From JBEVJK01 sp040510195 (GTDB lineage: Bacteria; Pseudomonadota; Alphaproteobacteria; Rhizobiales; Rhizobiaceae), in NCBI GenBank assembly GCA_040510195.1, contig JBEVJK010000136.1:62001-126000 (forward strand): a stretch of 64,000 nucleotides of DNA. Direction: 5' to 3'. Below, piece by piece: positions 50,811-58,982 of the stretch. The translations under genes and the position numbers were made by a program. The notes beneath the pieces were generated by a model. That model made no database searches and was not told the DNA's origin. It was given only the letters and a program-made list of their open reading frames with translations. How positions within the stretch are numbered: the first letter of the stretch is position 1; each line of letters starts with the position of its first letter.

Positions 50811-53800
50811 TTGCATGAAGACACTGGGGAAAAAGACAAAAGAATTCGGTTGGGCGTCTTGGCGAATTCTCTAGAGAAGCTCTTCCGGATTGCGCTTGTT
50901 GCGCTCAGCACTTCGACAGCGCCATCGGCACTGGCAGCCTCGCTCCAATGGGATGCCAACGGCCCCGTCGGGGGGTCAGGCGGCAGCGGCACGTGGAACA
51001 CCTCGTCGCTGACCTGGTTCAACGGCGCCACCTACCAGGCCTGGAACAACGCAGTCTTCGACGACGCCGTGTTCGGCGGGACGGCGGGCACCGTCACGCT
51101 CGGCGGCGCCATCACGGTCCACAATCTGTCGTTCACGACGAGCGGCTATACTGTGACCGGCAGCACGCTGACGCTGGCCGGCGCCGCGCCGACGGTCGAC
51201 GTTTCGCCCGGCACCGCCACCATCGGCTCGGTCCTGGCGGGGGCCGCCGGCCTCACGAAGGCCGGCATCGGCACGCTGACCTTGACCGGCGCCAACACCT
51301 ATACGGGCGGCACGACGATCGCCGCAGGGACGCTGCAGATCGGCAATGGCGGCACTACCGGCAATGTCATCGGCGACATCGTCGACAACGGGGCACTTAT
51401 CTTCAACCGCAGCAATGCGGTGACCTATGGCGGGGTGATCAGCGGCAGCGGCACACTCACCAAGCAGGGCGCCGGCACGCTGACCTTGACCGGCGACAAC
51501 ATCTACACGGGCACCACGACGATCAGCGCCGGCACGCTGGTCATCGGCAATGGCGGCACCACCGGCAGCCTGGTCGGCAACATCGTCGACAATGCAGCGC
51601 TCACCTTCAACCGCAGCGACGCCGTCACCTATGGCGGCACGATCAGCGGCACCGGCACGCTGACCAAGCAAGGGATCGGCACGCTGACCTTGACCGGCGA
51701 CAACAGCTATGCCGGCACCACGACGATCAGCGCCGGCACGCTCGCCGTCGACGGCAGCCTGGCCGGCGCGGTGAACGTGCAGGCCGGCGCCGCCCTGGCA
51801 GGGGATGGAGCGATCGCCGGCACCGCCACCGTCGCCAGCGGGGCGCGCCTGGCGCCAGGCCATGGCGGCCCGGGAAGCCTGAGCATCGGGCAGCTGATCC
51901 TCGGCGCAGGCTCCACGTCGCAATTCGAGCTCAACACGCCGGGCGTGGTGAACGGTCCGGGGGGCAACGATCTGGTGCAGGTGACGGGCGACCTGTCGCT
52001 CAACGGCACCTTGAGCGTCGGCGGCGCGCCGGCGGCCGGCTACTACAGGCTGTTCGACTACGGAGGGGCGCTCGGCGGCGCCTTCTCAAGCGTCACCGGG
52101 ACAGGGGCCTTCACGCCGACCGTGCTCACCAATATCGGCGGACAGGTGAACCTGTCGCTGCTCGGCCCCGGCCAGCAGATGCAGTTCTGGGACGGTGGCG
52201 ACCAGACGGGGAACGGCGTGGTCGACGGGGGGTCGGGCACCTGGTCGGCCGCCGCCACGAACTGGACCGGAATGCCGGGGCAGGCGGGCATCAACGACCA
52301 GTGGCGCGGTTCGGTCGGTGTGTTCGCCGGCGCTGCCGGCGGCGCCGTGACCGTCCAGGGCAACCAGACCTTCGACACGCTGCAGTTCTCGACCGACGGC
52401 TACCGGCTGTCGGGCGGCGGCCTGGCGATCGGGCCTGCCAGCGGGACGCTGACGGTGGATGGCGGGCTGGCCGCGACACTGGCGACGCCGATCGGCGGCG
52501 CCGGCAAAAGCCTGCTGAAAACCGGCGGCGGGACGCTCGTCCTGGCCGGCGCCAACACCTATACGGGCGGCACGACGATCAATGCCGGCACGTTGCTGAT
52601 CGGCGATGGCGGCACCAGCGGCAGCCTCATGGGGGACATAATCGACAACGCCGCCCTCGTCTTCAACCGCAGCGATGCGGTCCTTTATGGCGGGACGATC
52701 AGCGGCACGGGCGCGTTGACCCAGGCCGGCAGCGGCACGCTGACCTTGACCGGCGCCAACAGCCATACGGGCGGCACGACGATCTCGGCAGGGACCCTGC
52801 AGGTCGGCAATGGCGGCACCGCCGGCAGCCTCACCGGCGACATCGTCGATAATGCCGCACTCGTCTTCGACCGCAGCGACGACGTCACCTATGGCGGCCT
52901 GGTCAGCGGCAGCGGCACTCTCGCCAAGCAAGGCGCCGGCACGCTGACGCTGACCAGCGACCACGCCTATGCAGGCACGACGACGATCAGCGCCGGGATG
53001 CTGCAGCTCGGCAATGGCGGGACGACCGGCAGCGTCGCCGGCGACATCGTCGACAACGGCGCGCTCGCCTTCAACCGCAGCGACGACGTCACCTATGGAG
53101 GGACGATCGGCGGCAGCGGCACGATCGCGAAACGGGGCGTCGGCACGCTGACGCTGACCGGCGCGAGCCCGTTCAGCGGCGCCATCGCGGTCGAAGCAGG
53201 CACGCTTCTCGCCACCGGCTCGATCGGAGGCGCGTCGGTGGACGTCGGCGCGGGGGCTCGGCTCGGCGGCACTGGAACCGTCGGCACGACATCGGTCGGG
53301 GCCGGTGCGACGCTGGCGCCCGGGCTCGGCGGGATCGGGACGCTGACGGTCGACGGCGATCTGTTCTTCGCGCCGGGCTCGGTCTACGAGGCGGACGTGC
53401 AACCGGCGCCGACGGCCGACCTCGTGCACGCGACGGGGACGGCGGCGCTGTCGGGGGGTACCGTGCAGCTCAGGACGGCGCAGGGCCTCTATCTGCCGGG
53501 CAGCCGGTGGACGCTGCTGTCGGCCGATGGCGGGCGGTCGGGGAGCTTCGACGGCGTCGTCCAGGACATGCCGTTCGTCGACTTCGCGCTTTCCTACGGT
53601 GCCGGGAGCGTCTATCTCGACGTGCTGAGAAACGACGTCAACTTCTGCGTCGTGGCGCGGACGGTCAACGAGTGCGCCGCCGCCGAAGGCATCGAAAGCA
53701 CCGGGGCCGGGAACGGCTTTTACGACGCCGTCGCGGCGTTGTCCGATCCGGCGACCATTCGCGGCGCCTTCGACCTGGCCTCCGGCGAGGCCTATGCATC

Positions 53801-54776
53801 GGTCCAGACCGTGGTGCAGAACAACAGCCTCCTCCTGCAGCAGGCAATCGGCGATCGCCTGCGCACGGTCTCCGAGGGTGCGGCGGCGTCGGCGTTCCCG
53901 ATGCTGGCCTACGGGCCGGGCGACGGCGAGCCTGTCCCGGCGGCCGGGGGCGCCGACCGCGCCGCCTGGGGCACGGTCTTCGGCGTGCGCAGCGACATCA
54001 ACTCCGACCAGAACGCGGCGGCCATCGACCAGTCGACCGCGGGGTTCCTGCTGGGCCTCGACGTACCGGTCGGCGAAGCGTGGCGGCTCGGCGCCTTCGC
54101 CGGCTTCGACCGGACGACGTTCGACATCGACGACCGCGGATCGTCGGGCGACATAAGGAGCGTCCACGCCGGGCTCTATGGGGCAGGGCGCTGGGACCGC
54201 TTCGGCGTGCAGGCAGGGGCCGCCTATTCGCGGCACGCGATCGACGTCGACCGGTCGGTGGCCTTTCCGGGGTTCGCCGACACGGTCACCGGCGCCCAGG
54301 ACGCCGACACCTTCCAGCTGTTCGGCGAGGCCAATTATCGCCTGGAGGCGGGGGGAGCCACGCTGGAGCCCTTCGCCGGGCTGGGCTGGGTCGATACGAA
54401 CACCCACGCCTTCTCCGAACAGGGCGGCGCGGCGGCGCTCGCCGGCGCGGCGAGCACCTTCGACACGCTCGCCTCGACGCTCGGGCTGCGGGCATCGACG
54501 GAGCTGAAGGCCGGCGGCTTCAAGGCCACGATCGACGGCATGGCGGGGTGGCAGCACGCCTTCGGCGATCTGACGCCGACGGCGGAGGTCGCGCTGACGG
54601 GCGGGGACCCGTTCGTCGTCTTCGGAGCGCCGATCGCCGAGGACGCGCTGGTGGTCGCCGCGGGGATCGGCGTCGACGTGTCCGACCATGCACAGCTCGG
54701 GCTGCGCTTTGCCGGCCGGTATGGCGACGACGACAGCCAGTCGTCGCTCAGTGCCCTGCTGAAGGCGCAATTCTAG
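50811..54776 (+). CDS. Autotransporter (type Va) with autotransporter-associated beta-strand repeats
   Basis: 1321 residues: signal peptide (LFRIALVALSTSTAPSALAA), a long passenger made of beta-helix repeats (LTKQGAGTLTLTGDN, YTGTTTISAGTL, IGNGGTTG, FNRSDAVTYGG), and a ~280-residue C-terminal beta-barrel domain ending in Phe (LLKAQF). The passenger crosses the outer membrane and likely acts as an adhesin or biofilm factor. Only TTG codons serve as in-frame starts before the signal peptide (50811 or ~50850). An out-of-frame ATG at 50815 runs 19 codons. The start is therefore uncertain and could hide a frameshift. Confidence 0.85.
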   Translation: MHEDTGEKDKRIRLGVLANSLEKLFRIALVALSTSTAPSALAASLQWDANGPVGGSGGSGTWNTSSLTWFNGATYQAWNNAVFDDAVFGGTAGTVTLGGAITVHNLSFTTSGYTVTGSTLTLAGAAPTVDVSPGTATIGSVLAGAAGLTKAGIGTLTLTGANTYTGGTTIAAGTLQIGNGGTTGNVIGDIVDNGALIFNRSNAVTYGGVISGSGTLTKQGAGTLTLTGDNIYTGTTTISAGTLVIGNGGTTGSLVGNIVDNAALTFNRSDAVTYGGTISGTGTLTKQGIGTLTLTGDNSYAGTTTISAGTLAVDGSLAGAVNVQAGAALAGDGAIAGTATVASGARLAPGHGGPGSLSIGQLILGAGSTSQFELNTPGVVNGPGGNDLVQVTGDLSLNGTLSVGGAPAAGYYRLFDYGGALGGAFSSVTGTGAFTPTVLTNIGGQVNLSLLGPGQQMQFWDGGDQTGNGVVDGGSGTWSAAATNWTGMPGQAGINDQWRGSVGVFAGAAGGAVTVQGNQTFDTLQFSTDGYRLSGGGLAIGPASGTLTVDGGLAATLATPIGGAGKSLLKTGGGTLVLAGANTYTGGTTINAGTLLIGDGGTSGSLMGDIIDNAALVFNRSDAVLYGGTISGTGALTQAGSGTLTLTGANSHTGGTTISAGTLQVGNGGTAGSLTGDIVDNAALVFDRSDDVTYGGLVSGSGTLAKQGAGTLTLTSDHAYAGTTTISAGMLQLGNGGTTGSVAGDIVDNGALAFNRSDDVTYGGTIGGSGTIAKRGVGTLTLTGASPFSGAIAVEAGTLLATGSIGGASVDVGAGARLGGTGTVGTTSVGAGATLAPGLGGIGTLTVDGDLFFAPGSVYEADVQPAPTADLVHATGTAALSGGTVQLRTAQGLYLPGSRWTLLSADGGRSGSFDGVVQDMPFVDFALSYGAGSVYLDVLRNDVNFCVVARTVNECAAAEGIESTGAGNGFYDAVAALSDPATIRGAFDLASGEAYASVQTVVQNNSLLLQQAIGDRLRTVSEGAAASAFPMLAYGPGDGEPVPAAGGADRAAWGTVFGVRSDINSDQNAAAIDQSTAGFLLGLDVPVGEAWRLGAFAGFDRTTFDIDDRGSSGDIRSVHAGLYGAGRWDRFGVQAGAAYSRHAIDVDRSVAFPGFADTVTGAQDADTFQLFGEANYRLEAGGATLEPFAGLGWVDTNTHAFSEQGGAAALAGAASTFDTLASTLGLRASTELKAGGFKATIDGMAGWQHAFGDLTPTAEVALTGGDPFVVFGAPIAEDALVVAAGIGVDVSDHAQLGLRFAGRYGDDDSQSSLSALLKAQF
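51271..51770. repeat. 204-bp tandem repeats, block 1 (autotransporter passenger)
   Basis: The marker GCACGCTGACCTTGACCGGC starts at 51271, 51475 and 51679, an exact 204-bp (68-residue) period. The third unit is incomplete. Units remain very similar at DNA level, so recombination could change passenger length. Confidence 0.8.
52531..53215. repeat. 204-bp tandem repeats, block 2 (autotransporter passenger)
   Basis: The same unit recurs with starts at 52531, 52735, 52939 and 53143, again 204 bp apart. Blocks 1 and 2 are separated by ~760 bp of non-repeat passenger coding. Confidence 0.8.
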
Positions 54777-54785
54777 CGCGGCAAA

Positions 54786-54803
54786 TGTCTAATCGAATAG
54801 ACA
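54786..54803. repeat. Inverted repeat after the autotransporter stop
   Basis: TGTCTA, 6 bases, TAGACA, ten bases after the stop; a further CTAGACAAG follows. It may be a weak terminator stem or a regulator site for the following operon. Confidence 0.35.
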
Positions 54804-54927
54804 ACTAGACAAGTTGGAAGAGAGACCGCCCGTCGAGGGTAGCGGCACAGCCCATGGACGGAGGCCCGACGCTCTGGCCTGACATGCCCGTTCCGGTGTA
54901 GCATCCCGGCGGGTTGGGATTGGGTCG

Positions 54928-55560
54928 ATGCTTCCGCCAGAGCAAAGCCTTGCGCGACGTCCGATCGCGGCGCGGTCCTCCGCGTGGGCGATTTCGCTCA
55001 GCGCCTTCCTGGTTCGCCGGGGCGCGACGCCGAATGCCATCTCCGTCGCTTCCGTGCTGTTCGCCGCCGTCGGCGGGTTCCTGATCCTGACGACCGACCG
55101 GCCGATCGGGTGGCTGGCGGCGGCGGCCTGCGTACAGCTGAGGCTGGTGTGCAACCTCCTCGACGGGATGGTGGCCATCGAGGGCGGCCGAAAATCCAAG
55201 GTCGGGCCGCTCTACAACGAGCTTCCGGACCGCTTGGCCGACACGCTGTTCCTGGTGCCGCTCGGCTACGCGGCAGGGCTTCCCTGGCTGGGCTGGGCCT
55301 GCGCGCTCCTGGCGGCGCTGACGGCCTACATCCGGACGCTGGGCGGGGCGCTCGGTCTCGTCCAGGATTTCAGCGGCGTGATGGCCAAGCAGCGGCGCAT
55401 GGCGGCGCTGACGCTCGGCCTGGTCGCGCAGAGCCTCGAAGGTCCGCTCCTCGGCAGCCGCTGGGCGCTCTTGGCCGCGGCCGCCGTCATCGCCGCCGGC
55501 TCGCTGATCACCTGCATCACCCGGACCGTCAGGGCCGCCAGGGCGCTGGAGCGAGCATGA
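54928..55560 (+). CDS. CDP-alcohol phosphatidyltransferase family protein with atypical motif
   Basis: 210 residues, about six helices. The family motif DGx2ARx8Gx3Dx3D is present at correct spacing but altered: D79-G80, A83 then Ile84 instead of Arg, G93, Asn97 instead of the first Asp, D101 (LLDGMVA, GPLYNELPDR). These enzymes move a phosphatidyl group from CDP-diacylglycerol to an alcohol. First of three overlapping phospholipid genes with an acyltransferase and a CdsA-like enzyme, which fits a dedicated lipid head-group or remodelling pathway. Confidence 0.78.
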   Translation: MLPPEQSLARRPIAARSSAWAISLSAFLVRRGATPNAISVASVLFAAVGGFLILTTDRPIGWLAAAACVQLRLVCNLLDGMVAIEGGRKSKVGPLYNELPDRLADTLFLVPLGYAAGLPWLGWACALLAALTAYIRTLGGALGLVQDFSGVMAKQRRMAALTLGLVAQSLEGPLLGSRWALLAAAAVIAAGSLITCITRTVRAARALERA

Positions 55561-56180
55561 CCGACGTTCTGCGCGGGCTGCTCGTCGTCCTCGTCCGCAT
55601 CCTGGTCAGCGCGCGCGGCGACTGGCGGGGCTGTCAGCCGAGCGCGCGCCGACGCATCTATTTCGCCAACCACAGCAGCCATTTCGACACCGTGGCGGTG
55701 ATGGCGGCGCTGCCGCGCCACGTGCGGCGCCTCACCCATCCGGTGGCGGCGCGCGACTATTGGGGGGCCAACGGACGCCGCCGCTACATCGCCGAGGTGC
55801 TGCTCCAGGCGGTGCTGATCGACCGCAAGCCGCCGCCGAACAGCGAGCCGCTGGCGCCTGTCGAGCGCCTGCTTGAGGAGGGCCGGTCGATCCTGATCTT
55901 CCCGGAAGGAACGCGCGGCGACGGAAACCAGATTGCGCCGTTCCGCAGCGGGATCTTCCGCCTGGGGAGCCGATTCCCCGAAGTCGAGCTGGTGCCGGTT
56001 CATCTCGACAATCTGCAAAGGATCCTGCCCAAGGGAAGCCTGCTCGTCGTGCCGATCACCTGCACCGCCCGGTTCGGAACGCCGCTCCACGTGGAGGCCG
56101 GGGAGAGCAAGGAGGCGTTCCTGGAGCGCGCGCGGGCGGCGGTCATCGCGCTTGCCGAGGGCGGAGGGGCCGCGCCGTGA
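55557..56180 (+). CDS. 1-acyl-sn-glycerol-3-phosphate acyltransferase (PlsC-like)
   Basis: 207 residues. Catalytic HX4D is in ANHSSHFDT and the substrate block in FPEGTRGDG. The ATG overlaps the preceding stop and the stop overlaps the next GTG. It makes phosphatidate from lysophosphatidate and an acyl donor, supplying the CdsA-like enzyme. The protein is shorter than PlsC of the main pathway, consistent with an accessory enzyme. Confidence 0.85.
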   Translation: MTDVLRGLLVVLVRILVSARGDWRGCQPSARRRIYFANHSSHFDTVAVMAALPRHVRRLTHPVAARDYWGANGRRRYIAEVLLQAVLIDRKPPPNSEPLAPVERLLEEGRSILIFPEGTRGDGNQIAPFRSGIFRLGSRFPEVELVPVHLDNLQRILPKGSLLVVPITCTARFGTPLHVEAGESKEAFLERARAAVIALAEGGGAAP

Positions 56181-57106
56181 ACCAGACGTTTCTGACCGTG
56201 CTCGGAGGGATCGCGGCGCTGCTCGCGCTGGCGACCGCGATCGGTGCCGTGCTGGCGCGGCGCGCCGTCGAGCCCGGAGCGACGGCGACCGTGCAAAACC
56301 TCAATGCCCGAATCCGCTCCTGGTGGGTCATGGTCATCGTGCTCGGCGGCGCCCTGGCGCTGGGCGACACGACGACCATCGTGCTGTTCGCGCTGTTGTC
56401 GTTCCTGGCGCTGCGCGAGTTCTGGACGCTCACGCCGTCGCGCCGCGGCGATCACCTGGCGCTGTTCCTGTCGTTCTTCGTCGTCCTCCCGTACCACTAC
56501 TTCCTGCTCGCCATCGACTGGTACGGGATGTTCGTCATCTTCATCCCGGTCTACGCGTTCCTCTTGCTGCCGGCCGTCGCCACGATCACCGGGGAGACGG
56601 ACGACTTCCTGGCGCGAAGCGCGAAGGTTCAATGGGGCCTGATGCTCACGGTCTATTCGGTCAGCCACGCGCCGGCGCTGCTGATGCTTGACGCCGGGGT
56701 GCCGTCCGCGCTGCTCATCAGCTACCTGGTCATCGTCGTCCAGATCAGCGACGTGCTTCAGTATGTGTGGGGCAAGCTCATCGGAAAGCACCGGTTCTCG
56801 CCCAACATCAGCCCGTCGAAAACGGTGGAAGGGCTGGTCGGCGGCGGCCTGTCGGCCATTCTCGTCGGCACGCTGCTCTACCCGCTGACGCCCTTCTCGC
56901 CGCTGCAGGCGGCGGCGATCAGCGCCGTCGTCGTAGTTGCCGGCTTCTTCGGCGGCTTCGTGCTGTCGGCGATCAAGCGCGACCTCAAGGCAAAGGACTG
57001 GGGCCACATCATCGAGGGCCATGGCGGCGTTCTCGACCGCGTCGATTCGCTCACCTTCGCGGCGCCGCTCTTCTTCCACATCACGCGCTACTGGTTCACC
57101 ACCTGA
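56177..57106 (+). CDS. Phosphatidate cytidylyltransferase (CdsA-like)
   Basis: 309 residues, about eight helices. The CDS signature is intact near the C-terminus (SAIKRDLKAKDWG, then GHGGVLDRVDS). It makes CDP-diacylglycerol, the substrate of the phosphatidyltransferase encoded first in the operon. GTG start overlaps the PlsC-like stop. It is convergent with the gene at 57122, 15 bp away. Confidence 0.88.
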   Translation: MNQTFLTVLGGIAALLALATAIGAVLARRAVEPGATATVQNLNARIRSWWVMVIVLGGALALGDTTTIVLFALLSFLALREFWTLTPSRRGDHLALFLSFFVVLPYHYFLLAIDWYGMFVIFIPVYAFLLLPAVATITGETDDFLARSAKVQWGLMLTVYSVSHAPALLMLDAGVPSALLISYLVIVVQISDVLQYVWGKLIGKHRFSPNISPSKTVEGLVGGGLSAILVGTLLYPLTPFSPLQAAAISAVVVVAGFFGGFVLSAIKRDLKAKDWGHIIEGHGGVLDRVDSLTFAAPLFFHITRYWFTT

Positions 57107-57121
57107 ACCAGCGCGGCGGGC

Positions 57122-57604
57122 CTATGCGTCGCGTGTGCCGCCGCCCCGGTGGGCCAGCAGCATCTCGGACCTGTAGGTGTTCGGCGGGCGCTTGCCGGAC
57201 CGACGAGGGTCGACGATAAGCTTGTCGACGGTGCCGAACGTGGGAGCGAGCTCCAGGAGCTCGTCGGCGGATGCCACGATCCAGGCCTTGTAAGGCGGTT
57301 CGAAGCCGCAGGCGTTCGAACCGGGAGCCAAATCAAGGCCATCGACGGCGTCGGTAGGGAAGACGAGTACCCGGGACGGCTCGAAGCGATAGCAAAGGCC
57401 TTCGTAGGAGTAACCGTAGGCGGCGATCACCGCCAGACCGGCTGCCAAAGGCTGGAGCGCGATACCCAAGTTTGCCTTCGCTACGATCCTCCCAGTTGGG
57501 GATTTCTTGGCCGTGTCAACCAGACTCACCCCATAGAGGGTGATCTCGCCGACCGTGAAGTTCCCGCCGATTGGCGCCAGGGGAATGGATTCGCTGTCCG
57601 ACAT
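57122..57604 (-). CDS. Unknown 160-aa protein at the end of the YcaO/TfuA cluster
   Basis: I do not recognise this family. There is no signal peptide. Residues ~10-75 are hydrophobic and Gly-rich (PIGGNFTVGEITLYGVSLVD, ALQPLAAGLAVIAAYGYSYE). The middle has two Cys (GLCYRFEP, SNACGFEPPYKAWIVAS), and the end is basic (DPRRSGKRPPNTYRS). ATG has AGGAAGG immediately upstream, so it is well translated. It is last in the minus-strand run of cyclase, YcaO, TfuA and protease. It could be the modified substrate, an immunity or partner protein, or unrelated. Confidence 0.7.
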   Translation of the reverse strand: MSDSESIPLAPIGGNFTVGEITLYGVSLVDTAKKSPTGRIVAKANLGIALQPLAAGLAVIAAYGYSYEGLCYRFEPSRVLVFPTDAVDGLDLAPGSNACGFEPPYKAWIVASADELLELAPTFGTVDKLIVDPRRSGKRPPNTYRSEMLLAHRGGGTRDA

Positions 57605-57675
57605 TTTACCTTCCTCGTGGGTCCGTCGCGAGGTGCGACCGAAGCTCTTACCGGGGTTTTTCGACTACGCCTATC

Positions 57676-57729
57676 TTATTGTTCGAGCATGACATTTTCC
57701 AAAAGGCTCGGGTCACTTTCTGCGATCAT
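57676..57729 (-). CDS. 17-codon ORF directly after the metalloprotease gene
   Basis: ATG two bases after the protease stop (TAAGCATG) encodes MIAESDPSLLENVMLEQ. The nearest Shine-Dalgarno-like GGAG is ~14 bases upstream inside the protease gene, so expression would rely on coupling. It has no Cys or Gly. A peptide this short in a YcaO cluster could be a precursor, but chance is equally possible. Confidence 0.25.
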   Translation of the reverse strand: MIAESDPSLLENVMLEQ

Positions 57730-57731
57730 GC

Positions 57732-58958
57732 TTAATCGAAGCCTCTCCATGCGAAATTGGCTTCGATCCGCTCGCCGAGCTCGTCGCCAGCGACCATGCG
57801 GACCGTTTCGGCAAGAGCGTCCTTAGCCTCACGCAGGTCCAACTCCTCGGGGCCGACCAGCAGCCAGGACCGGGCAAGTGCCGTCCCGACGATGTCGCGC
57901 GCTTCGGCCAAGGCGGATTTCATCGCGAAGTGCCGCGGCTCGTAGTGTGCCTGCGAGATCCGAAGCTCGTCGTCGAGGTCTCTCCCGGACAGTTCCTGTC
58001 GCAGGTCGTCGAAGGCGCGCGGGTCGAGGTTGCTCAGCCCACGCTCCGCCAGCAGGATCTGATAGATCTCGATGAGGCAGTCGAACAAGGCGCCGGCAAA
58101 GGGCATGGATCGGTCATGGACGTCGTCGCCGACATCGCTGGTCCGCAGCGAATTGGAGAAACGGCGAACCTGCTTCTCTTCCGTCAGCTCGGCAAAGCGG
58201 TCGAGCTCGTTGGCGATGTAAAGATTGCCGCGGGTCCGTCTCAAGATCCGGTCGAGCGCAGTGTCGAAGCTCAAGAGCCCGAGCAGCGAGATAAAGTCGG
58301 CCGCAGCCTCGTGATAGGCGAAGTAATCGGCAGTCGGGCGGGTGACCTGCGGGTAGCCGAGGATGCTGAACAGCGCCAGATGACCCACTTCATGCGCGAT
58401 GACGTCGAAATTCAGGGCATAAGGGAAGGGCGGATTTTGGGAGTCGTCCTCGCCGAGCTCCAGGAAGCCGAAGCCAGACTGCGCGTTGTTCCACGGCAGG
58501 TTTGCGATCACCTCCAGGCGCTCGTACTCGTCGCTGAAGAACCACGGCCAGGAGCGGCCGACATAGCTCTGGCAGATGTCGAGCGTGCGATGGACGCAGG
58601 CAAAGGCGTGAGCCGACAGAAATTGCGGCGTCCCTGGCACCAGATGGTCGAAATGGCCGTCGGGGCCAGCCTCCGCGAGCGGCAGGTACTCGTCCGTGAA
58701 GGGCGGGGCATAGGGCGCTCGGTACGGCGCCTTGGGGGCCGCCGGAAAGAGGACGTAGGCCGCATCGCTCGACGGGCCTGCGGAGATCGCATGCGGCGCA
58801 ATCGGGATCCAGACAAGCTCCGGACGGTCGTAACCCGGCACGAAGGGCGCTTGTGGATAGACGAGAAAGCGCGTGCCAAGGTCAGCAACCGCATCAGATC
58901 TGGCGACTGATTGTGCTTCGGAAGCATCCACTTGATGCGTTTCCTGGTTGTCAGTCAA
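57732..58958 (-). CDS. Zinc metalloprotease-like protein (HExxH) of the YcaO/TfuA cluster
   Basis: 408 residues, no signal peptide. The zinc motif is FDVIAHEVGHLALF (H189, E190, H193), followed 24 residues on by YFAYHEAAADF, whose Glu217 is the right distance and context for a third ligand, as in gluzincins (HExxH...E). The rest I do not recognise. The start is TTG at 58958: GGAGAG lies nine bases upstream and no in-frame ATG fits. It follows tfuA after 24 bp. In a RiPP-type cluster such a protease would cut a leader peptide; that role is inference. Confidence 0.78.
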   Translation of the reverse strand: MTDNQETHQVDASEAQSVARSDAVADLGTRFLVYPQAPFVPGYDRPELVWIPIAPHAISAGPSSDAAYVLFPAAPKAPYRAPYAPPFTDEYLPLAEAGPDGHFDHLVPGTPQFLSAHAFACVHRTLDICQSYVGRSWPWFFSDEYERLEVIANLPWNNAQSGFGFLELGEDDSQNPPFPYALNFDVIAHEVGHLALFSILGYPQVTRPTADYFAYHEAAADFISLLGLLSFDTALDRILRRTRGNLYIANELDRFAELTEEKQVRRFSNSLRTSDVGDDVHDRSMPFAGALFDCLIEIYQILLAERGLSNLDPRAFDDLRQELSGRDLDDELRISQAHYEPRHFAMKSALAEARDIVGTALARSWLLVGPEELDLREAKDALAETVRMVAGDELGERIEANFAWRGFD

Positions 58959-58982
58959 AGTCTCATACTCTCCACGATGAGT

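Noticed and set aside
50815..50874. 19-codon ATG ORF overlapping the autotransporter start
   Set aside because: No Shine-Dalgarno and no conserved character; kept only as a hint that the start region may hold an indel.
51271..53215. Regular repeats that could suggest a CRISPR array
   Set aside because: The period is 204 bp, units are coding throughout, and there are no short repeats with unique spacers or cas genes.
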